From: CAYXWM01 sp964468805 | GTDB taxonomy: Bacteria > Bacillota > Clostridia > Lachnospirales > WRBF01 | NCBI GenBank assembly: GCA_964468805.1 | Contig: CAYXWM010000030.1 | Span: forward strand, 1 to 31,734 | DNA length: 31,734 nt | Reading direction: 5' to 3' | Shown here: one piece after another, positions 10,601 through 15,881 of the stretch | Layout of the letters: every line of letters begins with the position of its first letter | Numbering within the stretch: the stretch's first letter is position 1 | The notes under the pieces: model-generated | Told to the model about the DNA's origin: nothing | The model's input: only the letters and a program-made list of their open reading frames with translations | Databases searched by the model: none | Made by a program: the position numbers and the translations under genes

Positions 10601-10864
10601 AAATTTATCGGTTGAACCGGATTTTTCGTAATACTTTCCGGTCAGTGTTTCTTTAAGTGTTTTGTTGACCTTCATTTCCGAAAGCCTGCTTTGGGCAGCC
10701 ACAAACAGAGTTCTGGCAATGTTCATACGATTGGTTTGCCTGCCCGAATCAAGAAATCCAAGCATGGAGGGTGCTGCGATAGCCGCCAGTAGAACAATTA
10801 TAGACATAGTTGCCATAATTTCCACCAGCGTAAACCCTTTGTTGTTTTTTAAATTCCGATTCAT
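1625..10864 (-). CDS. Giant GLUG-repeat protein with prepilin signal (modular pilin/adhesin)
   Basis: A 3079-residue protein, predicted to be cell-surface. The N-terminus is a textbook class III prepilin signal: NLKNNKG, then FTLVEIM with Glu+5 and a hydrophobic helix to about residue 35. The body has five GLUG-type blocks, rich in GGIVG/GGIAG-x-N-x-G motifs and expected to form beta-helix-like folds. Each is introduced by a short SPRHLxNI-type segment (near residues 408, 928, 1390, 2203 and 2603). Four YYExYxDGxxGFF modules (near 763, 1238, 2043 and 2495) separate the blocks. A helical segment (about 2815-2888), a beta domain and an acidic, Pro/Glu/Asn-rich stretch follow. The end is a hydrophobic run (IAIAAGLPFFFIG) with a basic tail. 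The start was chosen for AAGGGGGG seven bases upstream; an in-frame ATG 19 codons earlier has no such site. Ordinary pilins have 120-250 residues. The adhesin role is inferred from architecture and its pilin neighbours. Confidence 0.88.
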   Translation of the reverse strand: MNRNLKNNKGFTLVEIMATMSIIVLLAAIAAPSMLGFLDSGRQTNRMNIARTLFVAAQSRLSEMKVNKTLKETLTGKYYEKSGSTDKFTEIINNAVLEADSIEGKLKDDAGTRTNYPEADEKAGNVPYIVSISKAKGDDTEENPVNKLLKPVVIDKDVLNNAIVIEYNIKTGVVSSVFYSDVVDELDYDNTDNSNSSIYGTRPYTSFSERKQGYYGVDYTGQPEPVPLTNIVEIYDGTDKPLDINDVAVKSYENVLYFEAYLPKDVKTAEFGLADVKNNNTVLNISVPELDKLSGNFSNALINVDTSVNKELIYSEVPGSKSIIQYGVDISSSYKKYIWVIDYIKGDVLENAPYNINSRYSIAQPHNVRAFVTTGGAEKTTSLSVANTHFSGSINQGTADVFILKSARHLYNIRHFGDKGYGYRQISHIEMKYITNFPPISNFKGNYLGLEKSDKPYVIRNLTIDTSGSDRFSNIGLFGEITGKNTIIRGIALENAQITGNRNKSNFELNVGSIAGKLFEGLITQSYAFANVTASGGSGGNVNVGGLVGFLDSGVLSQSYNGGFYDATQQTSDNPLTGSVTADMGNIGGLVGYVKSTGLLDGIIINAYNNARVNIKSVTVDTTGSDAYLSKDPKYFNLTAGITANLGGIVGNNAGTVISTYFTNYEAIYETNPHSGGIIGTGTPALKSYYISNGSSDPTSISKADLVSKSPELSSLFVNSNEIYAQGKDTATYYPYPKLKTLNHVTPWEDIKEIGITSSARLSYYELYTDGTWGFSSNGSLAEAKDNKLVANDGYCIDFSYGNNFKLYLGNTLYEFTDTANSNNNPKWEWKDSNAKLSQLPVPYKVEVEGVEEIRYRLFIDNKIGEGLMPLLSDLSAKPIGIKLISNNVQVLSEGPGDTDTTKVYFNPLFANAIYTSDLERPEFIVRSPRHLDNVDRITSAKIFTQQLNLDFKPYRREIKVDISADTINITLNENAKMPTNESVVDMNFGGTYLGQNKYIRNVLVNLDGADGQGSSKIGIGLFAQISGTVKQIALIDSKFIGKKNLGGITSELHAGGTIQQCHVSHVEVEGTNTAAQVLGGIVGVNRGNVSDVYYNHSFKAADGTFAPPVYTKENASNKVIGGIIGEQDGSFNNAYTTALGFGNKPTIGTGKEGNQIYFLQTGIYNENADSNQGVGIIYGDKVAWDFAAMFPGNDNWATADESTTHLTQVLAGKAYPYPRLKDMNHYMDWPILEIVLKYYEVYDDDSVGYFFYLDDKLPINTLSYDPERTVVEEGYLLDLVTVNNYNIRFKGNASNDISDRPSELFDGRRVIKFTHSEIGGVITGSNKTPEGLSPTKIEASSVGDTFVNELKGLGDNGSVYFNPMFANEIYLLKESDTVPATKTLEVRSPRQMLNINGEINSSGPKPGTVTFTEDFYSVHKFDDIKNTGTFANGNTTTVVTFDDITVITTEVNDNIETVTSVKLDIRYNSSENKYYSTKKTTTIETIIIGYNPDEYKPINIKDYNFNQTISLNFATEELNGRKNYKIDGKPLNFMGRNVISDFAGIYDGRVAGMLDPETRRPASYRIYDLVMYISTQVPLRERTGSAFGDLQKGASVRNLEFIDPQIRYQLNGMGGGIVSNINYGIIDNIKVQSINRINLFADANGNVDTVFCGTRQDNHYFDYSDSLGIQYAHVHGGIAGITYGPDSKIINCIVGTNSHNIEDIVDNKTKITCFSQIVGNYTGNTEYMYHVGGIVGVIANSSQVISSANIADIHPNLSKMATYWASTTNTGGIAGAIFVIKKPMEGEYTGQIVGCYNAGTVRAYFGFLGGIVGTASGSKTDNAKIVSCYNTGRINIEEDIHGILTQITPKDGVSIRIGGICGETGNTQFLNCYNIGYISGKLPPSQNDTEKSKASGSIFGLASYDTYIENCFSLQADQYKPDTIVGKNLFKIEDEGNRLAKINGIDTISEFERLFSTFWETRENLRNNKIITSSVYRGESYPGLDDLPTKNGQNKDYAIFKPAEGFYIYPDLSRFTHENNDYVNTHITPWEYIDAIYDTTLKYYEKYFDNTFGFYSLDLKGNPISNLQDKQVVEDGYYLEIGKTGEYDVVINGTTIKVNAVENVLGTGKIGIEFNEDIKSKIITGYNKIRLFTRLSKKQYPTNQEIEDDKHNRIIGTTTTVNADSVGKDLYFDFNFPSEIKYSEASLTPEISTKLNVRSLRHLSNISKLAAAGGSLSNGRTFEQVINIDAAQYNDSLISNYDSFKVFSGAVVKGDFRGVYDGNYKVINNLKISSNEDKVGLFETNKGVVQKITVHEPHITGSLTAGALKMGVIAAENEGTIQLSAVTGFDLEGTGSHIIQNIGSVTGHNKTGGYITDVYAVYKQQDDTRPEIPIRTSGSGDNSLGGLIGYNEGRAEFSLYIAKAPVENGFAFPIVGKSYKEIGDTVVYLGGKDFNDNVNPGTPGIPKSTQQFRNMNLADWLNWGPAGTYPYPSIRNLAPPTDYPLTDSLEFTLAYYEIYDDGDAGFFNYSNDVVPVIQNSLNPSKTVTKRGYCFIIPTGYTGVYETLGGKNVVYLNDTGAEIIKATLNNYETANGYSYYNPAFEKAIFNTQTPRNPVYTIRTPEQMRKISEMKNTAGVAFRPENDLDFKGITLDNSVVTGEFKGTFGNADNTISIKNLTIEASTVDNIGLFSHNSGTVQNIILEPVTSIKGNDNVGGIAGKNFGLIQNCTVTGDTDGKGMHIEGNDNVGGIAGYNNGRLVSNTVQNTTETVKGNNIVGGIAGLNDTIGTIAGATVNKIKVESVGSKLGKLFGENKNTAVNSVTGTVDGVGSNLVELGIALEKANQAYSDAVEGYEIGKFLPGSKVALQGDIDRAKLVYENSDSSAQDINLATTDIKAALDKFYSKRVLGLYSAVTNIEAVNVSDATLTFAVESPITDNLGTSYSDRAVKDQKVTLNIATEPGFAVAEIYARDSLNDEVPLTTVTQGLTYKFTMPSNDVNVTVVVVDVTESGYAQKFGNYPQRTVAPEPGLTEEDTSQIIDTETDRELNSAPNSELPEQNQSEPGEVNTMIAIAAGLPFFFIGRNGKFKVRKRGDRFDR

Positions 10865-10938
10865 AAGAAAACCCCCCTTTATACCGTCATGTACTTTCAG
10901 ATTTCCGACTCCGGTTTTCATATGATTTATATTATTTC

Positions 10939-10967
10939 CTTATATCACAATCAAAATATACAGTCAA
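10939..10967 (-). promoter_or_regulatory. Probable SigA promoter of the pilin operon
   Basis: Read on the minus strand: TTGACT, 17 bases, TATAAG. Transcription would start near 10932, giving a leader of about 68 nt before the GGGGGG ribosome binding site of the giant gene. No riboswitch fits in so short a leader. Confidence 0.6.
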
Positions 10968-11081
10968 TTATACCGGCCCAAGATTTTTGTCCGATTAAGT
11001 CCGGTTAAGCCGAAAGATGCGGTAAAAATAATTATTCAGTAATAAGTATTTTATTATGATAATAATAATTTTGCAAGACAG

Positions 11082-11125
11082 AAAATACTTAATCGCCCGG
11101 TTTATAATTTAACCGAAGTATTTTT
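11082..11125. other. Hairpin in the pilin/chemoreceptor divergent spacer
   Basis: AAAATACTT at the left pairs with AAGTATTTT at the right, and an inner CGGTT...AACCG pair lies within. The rest of the 478-bp spacer (10865-11342) is very AT-rich and holds the two divergent promoters. Nothing else was recognised there. The hairpin lies upstream of both promoters, so it could be an operator, a terminator for an unseen short transcript, or chance in AT-rich DNA. Confidence 0.3.
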
Positions 11126-11239
11126 ATTCTCTATACAAAAAAATATAATAAATATTTTTAATGGAAAAGTTCTGTATAATTGTTTTTTTTAGTTTTAACT
11201 AATCCCTTCTAAAATATTTAATAATCAGTGCTATTGTCT

Positions 11240-11268
11240 TTGTTTTGTTTTTAGTGTATATTTATAAT
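11240..11268 (+). promoter_or_regulatory. Probable SigA promoter of the chemoreceptor gene
   Basis: TTGTTT, 17 bases, TATAAT. The start would lie near 11275, leaving a leader of about 68 nt. No flagellar (SigD-type) promoter was seen in this spacer. Confidence 0.55.
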
Positions 11269-11342
11269 GAGGCAATATATTTTTAATGTGAATAAAAGCT
11301 TCTATTTTTCAAATAAATTAACTGAATGCGGAGGTAACAATC

Positions 11343-13559
11343 ATGAAGAATTTGAAAATCAGGACTAAGCTTTTACTGGGTTTTTCGGCCGTTCTTTTAC
11401 TGATGATAATACTGGGAATAACTGCAATTAGTTCCGTATCCGGCCTCAATACTTTGTTAACAGAGTATAAAGAAAAAAATTTGCCAAATGTCGATTACAT
11501 ATGGCAGATGAGGCGAAATTTAGTCTCTTTGCAAAGATACCTGCTTATAGCCATTCAGGACTTTGAAGGTGATTTAACAGAGCAGTCTTTAGCTAAAGCC
11601 AAAGAGGATAGGGAATCTTTAACCAAGACCATTGATAAATTCAGAGCAACCATGCAAACTGACAGTGAAAAATTTGAAGCCTTTGTAAAACTGGTTGATA
11701 ATGCTGCGGTTTACAGGAAGCAAATTGAGGACTTATCACGGAAAAGAACCAGGGCAGCATCAGACGAGGCTTACGGTATACTCATAAATAAATACAAGCC
11801 TATGTTTGACGATGCGGCAAAACTGCTTATCGAAATTTCAGATGAACAGCATGAATTGGTGTTGCAAAAAGATGCTTCCGCTTCAACAGTAATTTCTGAT
11901 TCCAACCTTCTTGTTTATGGTATTCTGATTTTAGGAATATTATTAACCGTCTTGATTGTTTACCTTATAACAAAAGCCGTTTCTAAACCTATTAGCGAAT
12001 TGGAAGCCGCAGCGGCGGAAATCTCCAAGGGTAACCTTAACGTAAATATCAAAAAGAACGGCAGTGACGAAATAGGAATGCTCACGGAAGCCTTTATCCG
12101 GGTACGGGATTCGATTTTGATGATAGTCAATGAAATTTCCCATATGACCACAGAATTGGATAAGGGAAATATAGTGGAAAGAATCAACGAAAATGAATTT
12201 CAAGGCGAATTTAAAACAGTTACAAACTCTATCAATTTAACCGTAGATTCCCTTATAGGCGATACCTTGGATATCTTGGATTCTTTCGCAAAGCTTGGAG
12301 AAGGCAACTTTAACGTTAATCTCAAACAATACCCGGGCATGAAAGCCTTGGCAAACGAAAAATTTGATATGTTGAAAAACAATCTTAAATCCCTAAACAA
12401 TGACATTTCTTCCTTAATCAACAGTGTTATGGAAGGAGATTTGGATAATAAAATAAACAGTGATTTATATCAAGGAGATTGGCAAGTCCTTACCGAAGGC
12501 ATTAACAATATGTTAAAAGTTATAGATAAGCCGCTCAAGGAAGCAAATAATGTTTTGGTGAAAATCTCTGACGGTGATTTCAACGTTAAAGTAAGCAAAA
12601 ATCATAAGGGCAGTTTTGCTCAGATGATGAATTCCATGGAAAAAATGATAGACTCAACAAGCTCATACATAACCGAAATCACCGAAACTCTGGAGTATAT
12701 ATCCAAAGGCGACTTGAAACATAACATAACCCGGGATTATGTAGGACAATACCACTTAATAAAATCATCAATAAACAACATAAACGCAACCTTAAAAGAT
12801 ACCGTTAACGATATAAAAACCTCCGCAGACAGTGTACTTATTGGTGCCGGGCAAATATCCCAAACATCTATGGAATTGGCCAACGGTGCAAACAGCCAAA
12901 CAAACTCCGTCGAGGAACTTAATGCTTCTATAAGCATTATCAACGAAAAAACTTGCGAAACCACCAAAAAGACTAGCGAAGCCAACGACCTGTCCAAACG
13001 CTCAATTGACAACGCGAAAAGAGGCAGCATGGAGATGCATAATATGCTAAAATCCATGGATGAAATAAAACTTGCCTCCGGAAATATTTCAAAAATTATC
13101 AGCGTAATAGACGAAATTGCTTTCCAAACAAACCTGTTGGCTCTTAATGCAGCTGTAGAAGCCGCAAGGGCAGGCGTTCACGGCAAAGGCTTTGCCATAG
13201 TCGCCGAAGAAGTCCGTTCTCTGGCAGGCAGAAGTTCCCGTGCGGCAAGAGAAACCTCTGTGCTCATTGAAGATGCCATTAACAAGATAAATGGCGGAAC
13301 TCAATTGGCTACCCTGACTTCGGAAGCCTTAAATACCATAGTAAGCGACATCAATTCCATTTCGGAAATTATCGAAACCATTAACTCATCTGCAAGCGAG
13401 CAAACAGAAGGTATATCTCAAATAAGTAAGGGTATCAAGAATATTTCGAAAGTTGTACAGATAAATTCTTCTACCTCCGAAGAAGCCGCAGCAGCTGCAC
13501 AGGAATTAAACAGTCAATCCGAAGTCTTGGCAGGATTGGTTGCCGGTTTCAGTATTTAA
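11343..13559 (+). CDS. Methyl-accepting chemotaxis protein with a poly-HAMP array
   Basis: A 738-residue membrane chemoreceptor that would signal to CheA through CheW. TM1 is at about 8-30, a four-helix-bundle-like sensor at about 31-185, and TM2 at about 188-210. A typical HAMP follows (KAVSKPISELEAAAAEISKG). The G-(N/D)-(L/F/I) element of HAMP recurs at residues 230, 275, 321, 365, 411 and 456, about every 45 residues, giving some six HAMP-like units in a row. The signalling tip is canonical (EIAFQTNLLALNAAVEAARA, about 592-611), followed by HGKGFAIVAEEVRSLAGRSS. The start ATG has GGAGG at a spacing of eight. It is transcribed away from the pilin operon across a shared spacer, so it may steer pilus-based behaviour; that link is inference. 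The ligand is unknown. Confidence 0.93.
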   Translation: MKNLKIRTKLLLGFSAVLLLMIILGITAISSVSGLNTLLTEYKEKNLPNVDYIWQMRRNLVSLQRYLLIAIQDFEGDLTEQSLAKAKEDRESLTKTIDKFRATMQTDSEKFEAFVKLVDNAAVYRKQIEDLSRKRTRAASDEAYGILINKYKPMFDDAAKLLIEISDEQHELVLQKDASASTVISDSNLLVYGILILGILLTVLIVYLITKAVSKPISELEAAAAEISKGNLNVNIKKNGSDEIGMLTEAFIRVRDSILMIVNEISHMTTELDKGNIVERINENEFQGEFKTVTNSINLTVDSLIGDTLDILDSFAKLGEGNFNVNLKQYPGMKALANEKFDMLKNNLKSLNNDISSLINSVMEGDLDNKINSDLYQGDWQVLTEGINNMLKVIDKPLKEANNVLVKISDGDFNVKVSKNHKGSFAQMMNSMEKMIDSTSSYITEITETLEYISKGDLKHNITRDYVGQYHLIKSSINNINATLKDTVNDIKTSADSVLIGAGQISQTSMELANGANSQTNSVEELNASISIINEKTCETTKKTSEANDLSKRSIDNAKRGSMEMHNMLKSMDEIKLASGNISKIISVIDEIAFQTNLLALNAAVEAARAGVHGKGFAIVAEEVRSLAGRSSRAARETSVLIEDAINKINGGTQLATLTSEALNTIVSDINSISEIIETINSSASEQTEGISQISKGIKNISKVVQINSSTSEEAAAAAQELNSQSEVLAGLVAGFSI

Positions 13560-13642
13560 ATTAATTTAACAAAAGCTCCAAACTAAACAAACTTACAATA
13601 TTTTACGCTTGATATAAGGCATAAACAGTGTAAAATAGACTT

Positions 13643-13728
13643 ATACTAATTGCAAATTTGTTAACAAATTTCATTTCCAAACCCCTAAATAAAGGAGTGC
13701 TCACTGTATAGTGGCACTCCTCTTTTTA
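13643..13728 (+). ncRNA. Candidate small RNA between chemoreceptor gene and terminator
   Basis: A promoter-like pair (TTGATA at 13609-13614, 16 bases, TAAAAT at 13631-13636) would start a transcript near 13643. It would end at the strong terminator at 13693-13728, making an RNA of about 85 nt. It includes a perfect 18-bp palindrome (AAATTTGTTAACAAATTT, 13654-13671). There is no convincing open reading frame. It may instead be only the 3' end of the chemoreceptor mRNA. Confidence 0.2.
13693..13728 (+). terminator. Rho-independent terminator after the chemoreceptor gene
   Basis: The stem AGGAGTGC/GCACTCCT continues as CACT/AGTG around a four-base loop and is followed by CTTTTTAT. It ends transcription from the chemoreceptor gene and any small RNA upstream. 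Confidence 0.85.
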
Positions 13729-13747
13729 TACTGATTTTATCAGCATT

Positions 13748-13886
13748 TATACTTAATTTCGAGTTAAGCAGTAACAAAAGCGTATATTCGTAGTGGTGAG
13801 CGACCCGTGTTTTTTTATAAAAAACGCAAGAGCGAACCGTTTACGAAGAATAGCTTTTGTTACTATTCCTTATGCAATTAAGTATA
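13748..13886. repeat. Family A palindromic element, copy 2 (full length, 139 bp)
   Basis: The outer arms are TACTTAATT and AATTAAGTA with TA on both outer sides. Next inward are GTAACAAAAGC and GCTTTTGTTAC, then a longer imperfectly palindromic centre built around TTTTTTTATAAAAAA. The whole can fold into one long hairpin on either strand. It lies 26 bp downstream of the reductase gene stop codon (minus strand) and may serve as its transcript end. It encodes no protein. Confidence 0.85.
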
Positions 13887-13912
13887 AATCCTTATAGTTT
13901 AATAAAGTTAAA

Positions 13913-14833
13913 CTACTTAATTATCTCATCTTTGTTTTTTAACAGAGTATCGGAAATAAGTAATTCCTCAACCTTTTCTAAACCTAAGCGATCTATGGTT
14001 TCTCCGAAGCGTTCGCCTTTTATACCTTCTTTCTTAAAAAGAAGTATAGTTTTTTCCACTACATCAAGGGCTTCTTCTTTGGTAAAAAGTTTACTGATGG
14101 GCGTACCCATACGGATTTTTTTACCCCATTTACCGCCCACGTAAATTTTGTATAAGGTTTCGTTGTCTTCAAAAATTTTAAAGGTACAAGTTCTTGTGCA
14201 TTTACCGCAACGGTTACAAAGATTTTCGTCTATGACTAATTTACCTTCTTCCAAGGTAGCCGCTTTCATAGGGCAAGAGTTGCTTACCACGCATTTCTTG
14301 CATCCTTTGCAATCTTCTTTATTAAACTTGGGTATACGTTGCCCAACCAATCCTACATCGTTTAAGTCCGGTTTAGCACAGTTATTGGGGCATCCGCCGG
14401 CAGTAATTTTATATTTATGAGGCAAAACAACATTGAAATATCCTTCAAAGAAACGCTCATGTATTTCCTTTGCCATCCCTTGAGTATCGTAGAGACCGTA
14501 AACACAAGTTGTTCCTTTACAGGCTACAATAGGACGAACTTTAGCCCCGGTTCCGCCGGTAGCCAAGCCTTCTTTAGCTAAAAATTCCCTTAGAGGTTCT
14601 ATATTATCGTAGTCTACCCCGGGTAATTCACAGGTCATTCTTACGGTGAAAGTCACTGTGCCGTTGCCGTATTTTTCAGCCGCCTCAGACAGGACAGCCA
14701 TATCTTTAGAAGTTAAAACTCCGTTTTCGGTGATAACCCTGCATGAAAAAGCATTGGTGCCTCTGTTATGCAGAAAACCAAGGCTTTTAACGTGTTTTAT
14801 TTGTTCCGGATTTAATTTTTTCTGTTCGCTCAT
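13913..14833 (-). CDS. Siroheme/4Fe-4S sulfite or nitrite reductase, AsrC-like
   Basis: A 306-residue cytoplasmic redox enzyme. The N-terminal nitrite/sulfite reductase ferredoxin-like half is followed by the siroheme-4Fe-4S ligand set, CKGTTC near residues 105-110 and GGCPNNC near 145-151. Two inserted ferredoxin clusters follow: CKGCKKC...CP at about 175-190 and CNRCGKCTRTC at about 207-217. This domain order matches the catalytic C subunit of anaerobic sulfite reductase and related clostridial reductases, which reduce sulfite or nitrite with six electrons. The start is the ATG whose GGAGG lies within an upstream in-frame ATG context, so the shorter form was chosen. No AsrA or AsrB partner is adjacent, so the electron donor and the true substrate are unknown. 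Confidence 0.88.
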   Translation of the reverse strand: MSEQKKLNPEQIKHVKSLGFLHNRGTNAFSCRVITENGVLTSKDMAVLSEAAEKYGNGTVTFTVRMTCELPGVDYDNIEPLREFLAKEGLATGGTGAKVRPIVACKGTTCVYGLYDTQGMAKEIHERFFEGYFNVVLPHKYKITAGGCPNNCAKPDLNDVGLVGQRIPKFNKEDCKGCKKCVVSNSCPMKAATLEEGKLVIDENLCNRCGKCTRTCTFKIFEDNETLYKIYVGGKWGKKIRMGTPISKLFTKEEALDVVEKTILLFKKEGIKGERFGETIDRLGLEKVEELLISDTLLKNKDEIIK

Positions 14834-14958
14834 TTTGTCCTCCATACATATAGACTTTTTAACTATCAGAAGATCGGTGAAATTTTAATATCATCCATCT
14901 CATATTATTTTAACGTAAATTTTAATTTATTGCGTTTGGTTCAAGACCCTTTCGTCTG

Positions 14959-14987
14959 ATTATATATCATCTGCTCTTGCTTTACAA
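14959..14987 (-). promoter_or_regulatory. Probable SigA promoter of the reductase gene
   Basis: Minus strand: TTGTAA, 17 bases, TATAAT, a near-consensus match. The leader would be about 120 nt. No known riboswitch or T-box was recognised in it. The promoter starts just downstream of a family B element. Confidence 0.65.
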
Positions 14988-15005
14988 CCTTCGCTCTTGT
15001 ATTAT

Positions 15006-15105
15006 AATGTTTCCATTTTAAACAGAGGACAAAAATAATTGATTTTTCCCACGGTTCAAGGAAAAAACGATTATTATTGTGCTTTATCTTATTTGGAATT
15101 AGTAT
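15006..15105. repeat. Family B palindromic element, copy 2
   Basis: The left arm (TTCCATTTTAAACAGAGGAC) and right arm (ending TTTGGAATTAGTA) are imperfect reverse complements. Inside, AATAATTGATTTTTCC pairs with GGAAAAAACGATTATT around a loop near ACGGTTCA. The left tip is degraded compared with other copies. It lies between the divergent promoters of the reductase and ECF sigma genes; the 441-bp spacer 14834-15274 otherwise holds only those promoters. Confidence 0.8.
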
Positions 15106-15194
15106 GCTTTATATTCCAAATTATTTTGCATATAAATTACCGCCGTTACAGCGTTTAGTCTATGGTTAAAACGTAACCGGGTATATATCTGTTG

Positions 15195-15223
15195 TTGTTA
15201 AATTGTAAAAAATTTGGTATTAT
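15195..15223 (+). promoter_or_regulatory. Probable SigA-type promoter of the ECF sigma operon
   Basis: TTGTTA, 17 bases, TATTAT, with a leader of about 45 nt. An additional ECF-type promoter would be expected for autoregulation, but I could not identify one with confidence. Confidence 0.45.
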
Positions 15224-15274
15224 ATATTAGAATAAAACGATTCTCAAACAGAAAGGAAAGAAGGAGCGAAGGAA

Positions 15275-15877
15275 TTGGATAATGAAGCGTACTTATTGAT
15301 AAAAGCCACTGAAGGAGATATGGAAGCATTTGAGCAATTAATCCTGGGGTATGAAAAGTTTGTGTATGCCATTGCCTACAGAATGTTACCAAACAGCGAG
15401 GACGCAAAAGATATATCCCAAGAGGTATTGATAAAGATATATAAAAATTTGCATGAATTTTCGAATATTACTTATTTTAAAAGTTGGGTCGCAAGAATCA
15501 CCACAAATACCTGTATCGACGAGCTTCGTAAAAGACGCCGCAAAGATACCGTAAGCCTGGACGAAACAAAAGACGGCGAAGAAGGTCTTAAAATCATACA
15601 AATTCCTTCTAAAGAAACCACACCCGAGGAAAGTGCCCTAGAGTCGGAAAAGCAAAAAGAATTGGTTTCGGCTATTCATAAGCTTTCCAACGATTATAAG
15701 ACATTAATAGTATTGAGAGATATACAAGGAATGAGTTATAACGAAATTGCGGAGGTAACCAACAGTAACTTGGGAACAGTAAAATCAAGATTATCACGTG
15801 CAAGACGCCGATTAAAACAATTGTATGAAAAGGAACAAAACACTCAGAATAACGTTATTATAGATGGAAGGAGGTAA
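15275..15877 (+). CDS. ECF-family RNA polymerase sigma factor (SigW/RpoE-like)
   Basis: A 200-residue sigma-70 of the ECF group, with regions 2 and 4 only. Region 2 runs from about residue 10 to 90 (FVYAIAYRMLPNSEDAKDIS, then FKSWVARITTNTCIDELRKR). Region 4 lies at about 130-185 (LSNDYKTLIVLRDIQGMSYN, then TVKSRLSRARRRLK, the helix-turn-helix that reads the -35 site). It directs RNA polymerase to a stress or envelope regulon. The start is TTG behind AAGGAG. The next gene begins four bases after the stop and encodes a zinc-finger anti-sigma protein, the usual partner. Confidence 0.92.
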   Translation: MDNEAYLLIKATEGDMEAFEQLILGYEKFVYAIAYRMLPNSEDAKDISQEVLIKIYKNLHEFSNITYFKSWVARITTNTCIDELRKRRRKDTVSLDETKDGEEGLKIIQIPSKETTPEESALESEKQKELVSAIHKLSNDYKTLIVLRDIQGMSYNEIAEVTNSNLGTVKSRLSRARRRLKQLYEKEQNTQNNVIIDGRR

Positions 15878-15881
15878 CCGA

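Noticed and set aside
10865..10940. A c-di-GMP riboswitch in the pilin operon leader
   Set aside because: The leader from the predicted start is only about 68 nt and shows none of the conserved riboswitch segments.
13654..13671. AAATTTGTTAACAAATTT as a Rex operator
   Set aside because: Clostridial Rex sites have a spacer between TTGTTAA and TTAACAA halves; here the halves overlap, and the site lies after a gene, not at a promoter.
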